From Volutella citrinella (Eukaryota; Ascomycota; Sordariomycetes; Hypocreales; Nectriaceae): a DNA stretch of 64,000 bases. Under the pieces are notes generated by a model, which ran no database searches, had not been told where the DNA came from, and saw nothing but the letters and a program-made list of their open reading frames with translations. A program made the translations under genes and the position numbers. This document shows, one piece after another, positions 33,601 to 45,387 of this stretch. Each line of letters begins with the position of its first letter. Positions within the stretch are counted from its first letter, which is position 1. Location of the stretch: positions 548,638-612,637 of the forward strand of contig JAWZSP010000011.1 in NCBI GenBank assembly GCA_034401135.1, given 5' to 3'.

Positions 33601-35340
33601 TTTAGTTTTATTTTTCTTATAAAGACTAATTAATTAATAAAGTAGTAAGAAAGTATATACTATATATATAAGTATATAAGAGTATAATATAATAAGTATT
33701 CTCTTTTTACTATTTAATAATTATTTTTTAATTAATTAAAAAGTTAATAATTTTAACTCTCTGACTTTTTTAATAACTTTAACTTCTTATTAATTTTAAT
33801 ATAACTTAAGCACTTTACTTAATTTTTAATAACTTTAAGTCAGGGTTATTACTAATTAATAAGTAGGTTATATTAATAATATATATTATATAAATATTTT
33901 ATTAAGTTATTAAAATAGTTAGTATAATAACTCTTAATTTTAATATATAATAAAATTAAAGTGTTAGTATAGTTAAGCTAGTTTTAATTAACTTATAATT
34001 TTATAAGTAGTATATATATATAGTTATTATTTTATATTTAACTTTTTAACTATTTTAAAAAAGATTAAGTTTTTAAAACTAACTTTTTTAAAATATAATA
34101 AAACTAACTTTTATTTTTTTAAATAGCTTTAACTTTAATTAGGGAATTTTATTAAAACTAATAGTTAGCACTATATATCAGGGCAATTATACTTTTATTT
34201 TCTATTACTTTATTATTATTTTTATTATTACTACCCGCTTTATTATTACTCTTAGCTTCTCTTTTTTTACTATTATAAAAGCTTAAATACTAATAATTAA
34301 TAAATTAATACTTAGCTATTAATACCTTTTTATTTTTATAATTAAATAGTATATTACTTAGGTTTATTATTATAATATTAATAAGCTATTAAAATATCTC
34401 TATTAATATATTATTAAGCTGCTAGTAATAGTAGTTTATTTTATAATTAAAGCTCTACTTAAGTTAAGCTAATAATAACTATTTATAAACTGCTTATTTA
34501 TCTTTTTATTAAGCTTTTCTATTAATTAATACTTTTACTTTTACTTACTTAATTACTTTATAAATATTAAGTAAGTTATAAAAGCTAAAGTACTTTACCT
34601 AACCTAACCTCTTAATTTATAATAAATTATAATTAATATCTTTTTTTAAATTACTTATTTAAAGCTTTATAATATCTTTTACTTTAAGTTAGGCTTGATT
34701 ACTAATAATTATCTTTTTTATAATATTAATATTAATATTATTATATATAATTATATTAATATCCTTTTTATTATTATTATTATACTCTTAAACTATTTAA
34801 TATTATATATACTTCCTTTTTATTTATATTTATAATTAAACTTCTATTTATTAAGCCTCTACTTATTTATATTATATTTCTTTTTAATAATAAATAGTAT
34901 TATCTTATATTATTATAAGATATTAGTATATAATATAGTTATAACTTTTTAATACTAAGAGTAATTTAATAATTATATTACTATTTACTAAAAGTATATT
35001 ATTTTATAAATTAGCTAATTTTATATTAATATAGTATTATATTTATAATAAATAAGCTTTTAGTACTTTTTATTAAGTTATATATATTTATTTATTATAT
35101 ATTTATAATACTTAAATATTAATTTATAATATTAATAAAATATAATATAACTAAATAATAAATACTATAACCTTTTTTTTTTCTAATCTTATATAATTTT
35201 AAACCTAAATAACCTTATTTAGAAAGTTTAGGCTAATTAATAACTTATCCTAGCAGTAAGTGATATTATAAAAACATATAGATATCAAACCTCTATTTAT
35301 ATAGACGATTCTAGCAGAATTGCCTGTGAATAATACCTAG
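33601..35340. repeat. Extremely AT-rich RIP-type block
   Basis: About 1.7 kb composed almost entirely of A and T, with abundant TTAATTA, TATATA and TTATTA strings, few G or C and no coding frames. It is continuous with the RIP-mutated repeat to its left. I interpret it as a dead transposable element saturated by RIP, probably heterochromatic. A centromere or AT isochore is a less likely alternative at this size and position. Confidence 0.7.
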
Positions 35341-35667
35341 GTGGGGCTTAGCCTCTTTTAGAAATTATTCACTGAACTCTTATCTATGTCGCACAGTTCT
35401 ACAGGCCACGGCGCGACGACATTCCCCAAGGGGTGGGATTGTGGCACCGTCGGGGTGCGGAGAAGGCATCAGCTGAGAATGACTGGTTTTTCCGTAGGGT
35501 TTCCCTGCCTGAATCATGGGGACGGAGATAAGGCCGTGGAGGAGGCGGATTCACGGCAGAGACAGCGCGCGTGGAAGTCTGGGCCGGCCCTAAGTTGCAG
35601 TACCAGCATTCAATTGGACTCGGCGTGATATTGCAACACTAACGGTCTAAACAAAATAAAACTTTCA

Positions 35668-37443
35668 TCAGCGTCTCAGCTCATCCCTTCCGCCGCTCGA
35701 CAAGGAAGGCTCAAATTTGTATGTGATACAGCCGACCGTCCTCTGCCCACCAACGCCGCCGTTATTGCCTTGATGGTTACTGTTAGTCAAGACCCAATTA
35801 AAACAGTGGGCAGAATAACTTACAGTCCTTGTAGTTGAGAAACATGATCTTGTGACACATATTCTCCCACTCTTTTCCTTGTTCTTCATCCAATGGGTGG
35901 TTAAAATCTTGCTCCTTGCCCGTGTCGAGGAAGCAGCCACCCTCCCAAGCTGCCGAGAGCCGCAGTTCCTTGAGTGGGTGCCATATAGCGCTTCGCTTTC
36001 CCTCCCCAGTGTAATACTGCCTCATAGCGTCCCCTGGCACCATGGTTTTCTTGGTTTTCGTGCAGAAGTCCTTGGCTGCCGCTTTGACGCCGCTCTCCCA
36101 GATGTCTGTGTGCTTTGTGTAGCTGGATTCAGCGTGGCATTGCTGCCGGCCCATCTCGCGTCGGCGCGGCAGTTCTTCAGGCCTGTAGATCTTCCATTCG
36201 TAGGTGCCACAGCCAATGTTCCAACTGCCTGTTTTCGCCATCGCATTCTGCTCGCCTCCAGTGTGGCCGCCTAGAGGTTTGTTAGCATGAAATCCCTAAT
36301 CGTAATAGAAACAGCTTACAGGGCCCGATGGAAATATCCCGGAATGAATCCTCGCAGCTCTTTTCGCATTTGTACATCCCGCCGTAGCTAGGCTCCCAGC
36401 TCAGCGAGATTTCGAACTTGCTGTAGGTATCGGGGTCAACAGGTGGCGATCGAGCGCTAATCGCGGCGACCTTGTTTCCCTTGGAGTTCACCCTCCATTT
36501 ATAGCTGGATTTCTGATCCCCACCAACAGCTTTGCAAAATTCCGAGACCACGTTGTACTGTGATCCGTAAAAGATACTTGAGCGAAGCCCAGCCGGGCTA
36601 TTCATATCGCATTGCGGATATCCATCAGCTGTCGGAGCCGGCATGGGCGTCACCTTTGGCCATTCAAAGCTACCCACAGTTCGTGTAGAGACCTTCAGCT
36701 TTGTCGTGGCAATGTCAGTGCCTGTAGCACACGCTGTCTCACAGGTTGTCACGCAATGCTCAACAATACCCTGTTGGCTGCAGTCGGCGGTACAACCTTT
36801 GGTGGTTTCTGCGGAACAGGAAGATGTCGCTGTTGGTGTGGGGCCACTGGTGATGGTCTCTCGGTGAAAGGTGTTGATCTGCGCAATTACCTCATTGTTG
36901 AGAAAGAGTGGAACAGAAAGGGCCAGCATCACTAGCACTAGAGTTGGGTTCCTCAAGTCTCGCGCATACTCAAGGGCTGTTCTAGCGGCCTCCTCTACTC
37001 TGCGCCCATTGAGGATGAATGGTGCATTGAATTGGACATCGCGAAGCTCCTCGAGCTGCCCAGGCTCATTTGCGTAGTGAGCAATGCCAATAGCTGCACA
37101 AACCGCATCGCCTAGATTCCCCACTCCACGGGCTTGCAAATTGGCAACGTCTCGGAAGGCATCTCCTTCCTTGCAGTTTTTATATTCCGGGAGGCGCTCA
37201 TTCAAGACCTTAGCAATGTTTCCGTTGAGCTTTATAATCACATCGCCTTTATGCAAGTTGCCGGAGTCAGCTGTGATGGTTTCGATAGCTGCTTTAGGGC
37301 TATTGTCCACAAGGTCAATGAAAGACTCCTTCTTGACAGAGGATATGGGCTTACCTATCATCTGCTACTGCAGGCTGTGGCGAGTAGAAAATAATGAGGG
37401 CAATTGCAATGGTGAGCAAACGATTAAGATTTTGAAGGAACAT
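35668..37443 (-). CDS. Secreted Cys-rich protein with the C-terminal domain found on killer-toxin-like fungal chitinases
   Basis: Exons 37443-37355, 37299-36320, 36270-35824 and 35768-35668 join in frame to 538 residues. Residues 1-27 are a signal peptide ending PAVA. The middle contains an Ala/Arg-rich helical part, then a hydrophobic stretch (LVLVMLALSVPLFL) and a Cys-rich spacer with C-x3-C and C-x3-C pairs. A pattern of Cys residues then runs through SEFCKAV, CEKSCEDSF and GCGTYEW to the last exon. There, K-D-C-N-N-G-G-V-G-G with GCITYKFEP matches the C-terminal module seen in many fungal secreted proteins, including GH18 killer-toxin-like chitinases. No chitinase catalytic motif (DxxDxDxE) is present. 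The internal hydrophobic stretch could be a membrane anchor. Introns have good GTAAGC/GTAAGT donors. Divergent partner of the 38369 gene. Confidence 0.6.
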
Positions 37444-38368
37444 GTTGCAAGATTGAAAGGGCCAAAAGGCTTCAGGGACTGCGTCGAGGTAGTGAGCTAC
37501 TGTGTGGTTTTGGTGTTATTCTTGTCAAAGAAACAGGTCCCCTATTTATCAAAATGTATTTCACATCGCTTCCTTCATCCTTAGATTGTGGCCTTCCTCG
37601 CAGTCTGCCTCGCGAGGGCTACGACATCGGTTGCCGAGTGCATAAATGTCCGCTACGCCGTCGCTTCCTTCATTCCCTATACATTGTAGTACGAAAGGCT
37701 GCCTTGGCCAAAACTAAGGCGCATTATTGTCGAATTTCGCGCTCGTCATGATCTAGGCTCACTCTAAGCGCCGAGGTCCGCAATATTGGTTGCTCTGAAA
37801 CTCGTGTTGGCCGTCTTGGTGGACCTACGCATTGTATGCATAGCCCCCACCCACCAGTTAAGCTTGTTGTTGGTTATGAATGTTTAAACCTTGCTCCATC
37901 CTTCTCCAACTTGTTTGCCGTCGTGAATCGGCAGCAGAATCCTTCTAATGGCAAACTTAGTTAGGGGCTGGTTTCAGATAGCTTGGCGAGCCCCTCCCTG
38001 TTGCCTACACTAGGCATATTGCAGCAATTCGCGATCAGAACCAACTGGGTTGCCAATGCCGAGCTGAAAAATCGGCACACCTTCGGCCGCATCTCAACTG
38101 GCCGTTTTGATCCTGTGGTCATGCTACCAGAAGGCGAAGTCCAAGAAAAATTGGGTCGCATATCGTGGGCTGCGTATCCGAAACGTGTGCTGATTATACA
38201 GTAACCTCGCGATACATCTCAGTCCTATGAAGTAGCTAGACCAAATAGTATATTTACTGTGCTGTGCTCATAAGACAGTTTTAGTCTGCTCAGATTCATT
38301 CAAACCACCACATCTCTACTTTACACTTTTACCCCCTTGCACACAAGCATTATGCTAGCCACTCTAAC
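37444..38368. promoter_or_regulatory. Bidirectional promoter region of two secreted-protein genes
   Basis: 925 bases separate the start codons of the leftward (37443) and rightward (38369) secreted-protein genes. A pyrimidine/ACC-rich leader (CACATCTCTACTTTACACTTTTACCCCC) lies just before 38369. I found no specific operator. Shared control is an inference from the divergent arrangement. Confidence 0.4.
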
Positions 38369-39446
38369 ATGCCGCCCATCATGCTTATCAATACTTTGAT
38401 TTATCTCGTGGCATTCGCCGGCAACGCGATAGCCGCTCCTAGTAAGCAAATATTTGATCTATTTCTTGCATAGTGTCACTGATGCTGTTCTAGCAACAGC
38501 GGACGCATCCTCTCCAGGGGTTGTGGCATCCTCCGTCGTTGAACTACGACGCCGCGCAGGCGGTCGTCCAATCTGTTCTCTTGGCATTTTCGATAAGATC
38601 GGCAAATGCAAGGCTTCGAAGCAAGATTTGGCAACGGCACAGCTTGCTTCGGTGCTCCATTCGCGCATGATAGTGCCAGATGGAAACGATGAGAGATCAT
38701 TGAATGAGTTCATGCTCGGACAGTGTAGCTCAGCGCGAAACGCTTGCATTAAAGATCGCAAATTAGGCGACGTGAACTCAGGCATCGCTATCCGCTTCAG
38801 ACCAAATAATCCATCTGAGAGTCTCTCTGTTCACCTTTAGGGCTGTTCTACACTCCTTCTCGTAAGCCGCACCGGGGCATTTCTCGGTCATTACTGGGAA
38901 AGCATCAGCTTTAAGTGGGAACCAGATGACCCGACAAAGCCAGATGAATCCAAGAACCTGTACAAAACCGAACAGGAAGCTTGGGATATAGGCACTATGG
39001 AGACAATCACCCAGGGCTACAAAGGCGACCCTCGCAGCCGTATCCATCCAAGCCTTCGGGCCAAGATTGATGAGCTAAACGATGACTCTCTTCGCGCTTT
39101 CTGGATGATACCTGATACCGGTCCCGACGGAACGACCAGGGATCCATATCGCAAAGGGTGGGACAAGATGAAGGGACTTATCAACGACATCTTCCCAATT
39201 CTCAAGACGCCAATCCCCGGGAAGCCAGGTTCGACGGATCGCTGGGAAGAGTACAAGTACGAGCCAGTACAGGATGACGAAATAACCGAAACATTCGACC
39301 CGGTGCACGACACTGCAAGAGGCCATTTCCTACTGCAATACGACCCTGTATATGTACCGCCTGGGCAGCGACCTTCGAGGGGTCAGGCCAAAAAGAAGGT
39401 GGTCCTTTGGGCAGAGTACAGCAAATTCTATGAGGATGAGTGGTAG
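38369..39446 (+). CDS. Secreted protein of the fungal STLLLVS...HYWE family
   Basis: Exons 38369-38441, 38494-38771 and 38841-39446 join in frame to 318 residues. Residues 1-22 are a signal peptide (IYLVAFAGNAIAA). The second intron (gtgaac...cctttag, 69 nt) removes an in-frame TAG, so the gene only looks broken when unspliced. The joined product reads GCSTLLLVSRTGAFLGHYWESISF, then a long variable part. It ends with a conserved segment, ARGHFLLQYDP, KKKVVLWAEYSKFYEDEW. The same beginning and end recur in a fungal secreted family often found alone or beside killer-toxin-like chitinases. Function is unknown. Its divergent neighbour carries the chitinase-associated C-terminal module, which suggests a functional pair. 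Confidence 0.6.
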
Positions 39447-39847
39447 GCGCCCGCGTCGACGTCGCAAGCCTGCGCGAACTAGTTTGAATCGTATAGTAGC
39501 GTGCTGGGTCATTTTCGCTGCCCTGGGTATCTAGTCAACAAGCTTGAAATCTGCGTCCTCGCATTGCATTCGATGTTGGCTGTGAGTGTGAGTGTGCGCC
39601 CCCTTGAACGCCTTGCCTTGCGCCCCCCGCCCCACCAGGATGCGACACCTACATCACTGCCCCACCTCAGCTCCCTGCAGTTTGTCCCTGTCAAGTACAG
39701 CATTGTACGGCGCTTAGCTCGTCTTCTTGTTGGTTGATATCGGGCTACAAATGCCCTCTACACCCTCGTCTAATTCTTTGCTCAAAGTTTTTGGCACCGT
39801 TTCTCCAATACCCTATCTCCTCTCTTTCAACAGCCACGCAAGTCGCC
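39447..39847. other. Intergenic, promoter of the 2EXR gene
   Basis: C-rich leader near 39600-39700. No gene recognised. Confidence 0.45.
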
Positions 39848-40711
39848 ATGGCATCCGATTCATTCCCCTCATTTCCCCAGCTTCCCGCAGAGCTGCAAGA
39901 CCTCGTATGGGGAATGGCAGCACTCGACCCAGGCCCAGTAGTCCACGCCGTTGAGATGAACAAAGTCGGCACTCCAGACCCTCCACCACCGCGCCCCTAC
40001 AGATCGCGGGGGACAGGAATTCCCATGATTTGGACTCTCTTCTTACATCGATCTACCCAAGGAAACTTAGCCCATGCCTTGTCCCACACATGCAGGCGCT
40101 CCCGAATGGCCATAATCAGACAACAAGAGCGCCGCGTCCCCGAAACTCCTTTTCAGCTCAAAGAGAGCCTAGCCGATGACCCCTTGGAGAAGCTGCAACC
40201 CTTTCAAATTGATGCCAACTCCGACCTCGTCATTTTACAGCCTGGTTGGGCTTCAATATCCATCACTGTCTCCAACATGGTCACGGCTATGGATTTCAGA
40301 ATGCAGAGGACGACTCCTCAGTTATTCAACATGGCAGTAGAATGGCGCCCCGAGAATGAAGACTGGGCCGCCGACGACGCCCTGGCCGCACTTTCCGGCT
40401 TGCTGGATGGTTTTTACGAGTTGCACAACTTCTTCATCATCATATCGCCCGACAACAGTCGACGAGTAACTCGAGCCAAGAAGCGCGCAGCTGATGCCGA
40501 GCAGGTTGTCTTTCGCCGAGGTAGTTGGGCATATATCCCATTGGATGAGGCATTCGCGCCGCCTGCAGTGGCACAGCTCGTTAAGCAGCTGAGAGAGATC
40601 CAGCCGAAGCGGCCGAAACATAAAGAGTGGTTACAGTACAAATATGGCGAATATCCGGATTGGGAGGATCGACTGGAGCTGCGGCTTCTCACTTGGACTG
40701 ACGGTAGATGA
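39848..40711 (+). CDS. 2EXR-domain protein
   Basis: An intronless frame of 287 residues from the ATG at 39848 (GCC before the ATG). The first 40 residues give F-P-S-F-P-Q-L-P-A-E-L-Q-D-L-V-W-G-M-A-A-L-D-P-G-P, the start of the 2EXR domain, common and expanded in Sordariomycetes. Further elements are LSHTCRRSRMAI (usual L..vCr.SR), a strand D-L-V-I-L-Q-P and a long helical and Trp-rich C-terminal half. The domain is reminiscent of F-box-like folds but its role is unknown. No membrane segment or signal peptide; likely intracellular. The frame is also open upstream to 39734, but without family resemblance. Confidence 0.75.
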   Translation: MASDSFPSFPQLPAELQDLVWGMAALDPGPVVHAVEMNKVGTPDPPPPRPYRSRGTGIPMIWTLFLHRSTQGNLAHALSHTCRRSRMAIIRQQERRVPETPFQLKESLADDPLEKLQPFQIDANSDLVILQPGWASISITVSNMVTAMDFRMQRTTPQLFNMAVEWRPENEDWAADDALAALSGLLDGFYELHNFFIIISPDNSRRVTRAKKRAADAEQVVFRRGSWAYIPLDEAFAPPAVAQLVKQLREIQPKRPKHKEWLQYKYGEYPDWEDRLELRLLTWTDGR

Positions 40712-41165
40712 TAATTATATTGAGTTGATACCTTTCCTTTATTATTGACTATATTTATCAGGAATCTATTTAGAGGCAAGCCACAATTGACCTTTTGGAA
40801 TTACAAAACGCAAAAAAAGGAGTCAATTTTCACGACAATATGACCCCGTGCACATGCCATTACCATCGCCCCAATTTTTTTAGGCATTCTATGCTGACTG
40901 TTGGTCGTCACGAAAGTCCTTGTTGGTTGTGAGGCCGCTTTGATCGCCCCCATCAGGACACGACACCGCCAATGCGCTGCACTGCCTCGCTGCATCACCC
41001 TGTAGCTTATTTCCTTCGTGCTCCAGCATTTTACTGGCCCAGCTCTTATTAGATGCCAACTGAACTATATCAACGCGTTAACAGCCTCGGCTATACCTGA
41101 TTCTGCTACTCAACACTTCTGGCGACCTTGTCTTAAGTGCGCAGCTGTATCTCTTCCGATATAAC
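40712..41165. other. Intergenic, nothing recognised
   Basis: 3' flank of the 2EXR gene, no coding frame of note. Confidence 0.45.
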
Positions 41166-41520
41166 TATGTCAGAACCTGACGCTAATGCACCGTGACAAG
41201 ACCACGCGGCTGCGCCGCACGGAATGGATTAACTCCTCGGGGAAAAGTGGGACTCGACCAATAGAGACTAGGTTCACTTCGGTCACACAGTGAACCGCGT
41301 GCACCCCCGTCCTCCAACCAATCAGAATAAGGGATCGCTCGGGTCACGAAGTGAACCCAGTGAACCGGTCATAAAGGGTCACCAGTGAACCACGGTGGCC
41401 CCAATAAGCAACCTAGTATAAGTAAAGCTACCATAGTACGATGAAGAGGACCAGCCTCTTCAACTATCAATACAACTTAGTTACTGCAATCTACTTGCCT
41501 ATTACTAGATATGACAATAT
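41166..41520. mobile_element. Possible solo LTR of a retrotransposon
   Basis: Begins TGTCAGAACCTGACG, contains a palindrome-rich middle with GGTTCACTTCGGTCAC and its near-inverse GTCACGAAGTGAACC, and a TATA-like CCTAGTATAAGTA (41411-41423). It may end near ATGACA at 41516. The TG...CA boundaries, promoter-like interior and ~350-bp size fit a solo LTR. I found no matching second LTR, no polyprotein and no convincing target-site duplication, so the call is weak. Confidence 0.35.
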
Positions 41521-43027
41521 ATTTATCTTACACCCCGATCAACGCTCAGCATTACGCCCTGGTACACCTGCCAACATAAACCCCAGTACGATTACTGCTG
41601 TTTACACGGTTGGAACCAGCCCGGTCGTCACACCCTCGAGTACACGCAGTCTCAGGCATAGCTCCCTGTAAAAACAGCTCGCAACAGCTTCCAGTAACAG
41701 CTGTCAGTGTTCCATGGCTTGCGAAAACTCGGTCCCAGCCAGGTCGAGTATTCGCATGGGTTGTTTACAATCCCTCTTGAATTCGCAGCTGATGTACTGA
41801 TTAATAGATATGGGCCGACCCAGTGAGAGAGAGATAGAGAGAGAGAGAGCTTATCCACACGCCTGCAGCCGCAGTGCGCCTCTACAGCGAATTTCGCTGC
41901 TGCTTTCTCAGCTGTCGGCGCTGCTTTCTGGACGGGGTGGTTGGTGGGGACGCGGGGACCGGCAGTGCCGCCTCTCGCAGAATCCAGCAAAGACTTGGAG
42001 AATCAAGGTCACGCATAGGAACGATTCGGACTTCCGCAACGAAGCGGTGTCCAAACATAATATTTACTATACTACTACATAATATTAGCTACCTCATCCG
42101 ATCCTAACACTCTAAGGGGCTACACCCACGCCTTGTCTTACCTAAGAGCTGAGATACAGCCTGCTAGGACGGCTCGCAGTTATCCTATAGGTTAGACGGA
42201 TGCACTCTATCGACTGTTCAGGCAATGAGGATGATATTTTAAGATGGGGCATCGAGATGTAAGCTGTGCTGCCCGGCTGCGCACTCTCTTGGGGGCCATC
42301 CGCACCCGCATTTCCGGGAATTGTTGGCTCATCGGCGTTGGGAGCCGACCCGAGCTGGGACCCGAACTGGTGCAGGCCAAGCGCGAGGTCCCATTGACGG
42401 TCCAGGTCCAGTAGGAAAGATAACAAGCTATCCTCGGCTGCCATGTCGATAAGTGAGCTGGCCGACGGCCGCAGTAGAAGGGAAGAGATCCGGAGCGGCC
42501 TTGCCAGCCAAAAACTTGCGTCTTGCCATGACAAGGCGCGCTGTTCAACATTTGCGCACCTAGTCTGTCTACCAAGATAGTTACAGTCCTTGATCGATCA
42601 AGATCCAGCGACCGTGCCTACAGAAATAGCCCACAGCCATGGATCATCTCGCGGGATTGTGGTGTCTGTTCATGCACAATATCCAGCTACGCGCTTACGC
42701 GTGCCCATGGCTGGAGTGCGTGGCTAACAGATACATAACCCAGTTCCATCACGATTTGAGCACAACTCGCCAAAGAATAGGCCCCGAATCAATGGATTCG
42801 GACAAGGAATCAGCCGACGACCCAGCACAATCTCCCATGTCCACTCCGACGTCGGCTGGCCCCGTATCTGTCGGCGCTATCACGTGCCAGATCATGTGAC
42901 CAGCCTGTTGTCAGGTCAACGAACCAAGCACACGATATGCCCACACAACACTATCGTGACAACCACGTAGTGCCCGGGTCGTCATCACGCTGGCCAAGGC
43001 TGTCCATCGCTTTTGCCCGTATGCGCC
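41521..43027. other. Intergenic, no supported gene
   Basis: Contains a GAGAGAGA-type purine run at 41824-41850. Open minus-strand frames at 42140-42575 are about 120-130 codons long without recognisable motifs. I could not support a gene. Confidence 0.4.
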
Positions 43028-44465
43028 ATGGCGACGATCCCATCAAGCATTCTCTCTTGGCTCCATACCCTGCCCGACCAGAGCGCGAGCGCGCCTGCGC
43101 CTGCGCCCGCACACGATTGCACATCCAAGAAACGCAAAGCCGACGCCGAAAGCCATCCTCTGAGTCCTCCAGAAACCACCGTCGACATGTCGTCGATATC
43201 ATCAACCCATAAGCGTCCCCGAATCGATCACGAAACGGACATCGCGCCCGGTATCGACGTCGACGCCACGCCTCGCGGCCCCAAGACAGCGCGAACCGAT
43301 GCCGCATCAACATCATCCAAGGCAACATCGGCATCGGGCGCATCGCCCAAGAAGCAGATGATGCGCCTACGCCTTAGCCAACACCCGATCCTCTATCAGA
43401 ACCTCCACGATCTCTCTGTGCCGCCGCAAGCTCGCGACTTGTATGCGTCGCTCCTCGACACTTCGACGGGGCACAATCTCCTGCCTGCCCACATGGAAGC
43501 CGACGTGCGACGCCAACTGGAGGCGCGGGGAATCATGCTGTCTGCATGGAGATATGCCTTCCAGCCTACAACTTGCCCCCCCGACACTCTCCCGGGATGC
43601 ATACCCTCGTTGCAGGAGATTTTGGCGATACATGCAAATAGTAATGAGTGCTTGGAGACGAGCTACGAAGAGATGAGCTGGATTTCTCTCGTCCAGGTGC
43701 CGCTCTTACGGGCGATCCTAAATAGAACTCCTCAAGATCCGCCGAGCTGTTTCCGCGCGATGACCTGGTAGGCAATGCTTAACCTTCCATCCCAAGTACA
43801 CTCGTACTAATGCCAGATCCTACAGCACGACCGCCCGCCCACATGCGCAGTTCCAACCTGCTAACTCGACAGCTAAGATGGTCGATATCTGCCTTGTCGC
43901 TACCTCGACGTACTCGGACGACGACAGGACACTCAAGACGGCCGCCCGGGCGCTTGCCAACATGTCATCCACAATGACCGTCAATCACACCGACTTCGAG
44001 CCGACGCAATTCCACCCCATCGTCTTAAGCATCGAGGTTAAGAAGCCGGATGCCGACGGGCGCAGGGCGCAGCTACAAATGGGCGCCTGGCACGCATCCC
44101 AGTGGAACTTTTTAGTCTGGGCTGTCCGCCAGCAGCTCTTGCTCAAGCGGTGTGCCGCTGGCCTCCCACCTCCCGAGGATGCGACGGAAGCAGAGGCGTT
44201 TGACAAGCAGCTGTGGGGGATCATGGGCGAATTAGGCTTCATGCCAGCAGTGCTGGTCCAGGGACCTGAGTGGGCTCTGGTGTTGTCCACGCATAACCAA
44301 GAGCATGAGACCAAGCTATTGTCCAAGAAGGTCTTTGGTACGACACAGGAGTTGATGGGAATCTACTCCATCGTCGCTGGCATTCGCGAGCTGGCTCGCT
44401 GGGCGCGGGACGATTATATGCCGTGGTTCAAAAGGCATGTCCTTGGGGTAGAGCTGGCTGCGTGA
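43028..44465 (+). CDS. PD-(D/E)XK nuclease-like protein (PDDEXK_12 type), intact
   Basis: Exons 43028-43767 and 43826-44465, separated by a 58-nt intron with an ACTAAT branch site, give 459 residues. The N-terminus has ILSWLHTLP followed by a Pro/Ala- and Ser/Thr-rich stretch with two basic nuclear-localisation-like clusters (KKRKAD, KRPRID). The nuclease-like core is in exon 2: MVDICLV (Asp267), then HPIVLSIEVKKP (Glu317, Lys319), LQMGAWHASQW (Gln331) and GFMPAVLVQGPEWAL. The closing helix is LMGIYSIVAGIRELARWA. The D...ExK arrangement matches the restriction-endonuclease fold, and this family is expanded in filamentous fungi with unknown function. Nuclear DNA cleavage is an inference. Start chosen at 43028 (cgccATGG). 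At least two other copies in this window are dead. Confidence 0.7.
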
Positions 44466-45132
44466 TGGCCATGAGTCGGCGAGACGGTTGTAACGAATGA
44501 TGAGTTACGAAACTTTTTGAATTAGGGACTTGGCCCTTGTATCAACATGTACAGCATATTTGCACACCGCATTTAATTAATCTCAATGACATTATTTTCT
44601 CGACTCGCGAACCGCGTAGTGGACTACTGCTCCCAGCAGCCCGAGATTGATGACAGCTAGTCAACAGCAGTTCCTGCAGCGCATTCCAGGTACAGTAAGA
44701 TCACGCCGAGGGTATGTTCGCATGATCTGAGGTCCATCGGCTAGATCGATCGATCGCGGGAACACATTTTTCGGGGGTCTTAGGGTCAGATCGGGTAGAC
44801 ACCAATGGAGCACGTCATATCGGCCGCATTCATTCCACGTGTCATGGAAATGCCAGGTCCCGGATACTCCGGCGGGCGCAATGCATGATGCGATCAATTG
44901 CCCAGCTCCGCAATTGAATCTCAGTCTATACTAGCGCTTATGCTTATTAGGGGATCAAGCTGGGGCATTGCTATATGGAATGGCAACGATTCTGGATGAG
45001 CATCATGAAGCTAGACCATCCAGCTCAAATGCATGACGTTGGTGAATTAAGGCGCGTAGACTTTTATAAATATGAGTCTGTAGTTCCCACTGAACCATTT
45101 TTGCTTCATCTTTGCTTCATCCATCAAGCGAA
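44466..45132. other. Intergenic, nothing recognised
   Basis: No coding signal. A TATAAATA-like string at 45065-45071 lies about 65 bases before the next start codon. Confidence 0.45.
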
Positions 45133-45387
45133 ATGTTACGCAGTGCTCGACTAGCTCTTCGTCCCAGCCAATTGCAAACAGCCAAAGTACGAACATTCCG
45201 AACCATGTCAGGAGCTCAGAAGGAAGATATACAGAGGGAAGAGAATTCCTGGGGCATGGGAAAGTCCCACGCGACTGGCGAGTCTATGGTTCCGGAGGCT
45301 CTGCAGAAAGCTGTGCCCAAGGCCGTTGAAGACGCGCTGCCCGAATCGGTAAGGAGACATAGACAGGATAGCATCTTTCAGGCCTAG
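45133..45387 (+). CDS. Small protein with a mitochondrial-type presequence
   Basis: The frame from the ATG at 45133 gives about 84 residues. The N-terminus (MLRSARLALRPSQLQTAKVRTF) is basic, Ser/Ala/Leu-rich and free of acidic residues, as in mitochondrial targeting sequences. A short hydrophilic part follows, with VPEALQKAVPKAVEDALPESV, a pattern I associate with small fungal mitochondrial proteins of unknown role. A GTAAGG donor-like site follows ALPES, so the true 3' end may be spliced to another exon that I could not identify. A TATA-like motif sits about 65 bases upstream. Confidence 0.45.
   Translation: MLRSARLALRPSQLQTAKVRTFRTMSGAQKEDIQREENSWGMGKSHATGESMVPEALQKAVPKAVEDALPESVRRHRQDSIFQA

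Noticed and set aside
33601..35340. AT-rich block as a centromere
   Set aside because: Too short, near a chromosome end, and continuous with a repeat showing RIP-type transitions.
37332..37368. Alternative 37-nt intron at the start of the secreted gene
   Set aside because: The 55-nt intron 37300-37354 has a perfect GTAAGC donor, a TTGAC branch-like site and a TAG acceptor, and also keeps the frame; 37 nt is shorter than other introns here.
35668..37443. Leftward secreted gene as a full GH18 chitinase
   Set aside because: No DxxDxDxE catalytic motif or TIM-barrel segments; only the C-terminal Cys-rich module is shared.
42142..42575. Two overlapping minus-strand frames of 120-130 codons
   Set aside because: No motif, no splice logic, and neither frame resembles a family; a gene cannot be supported.
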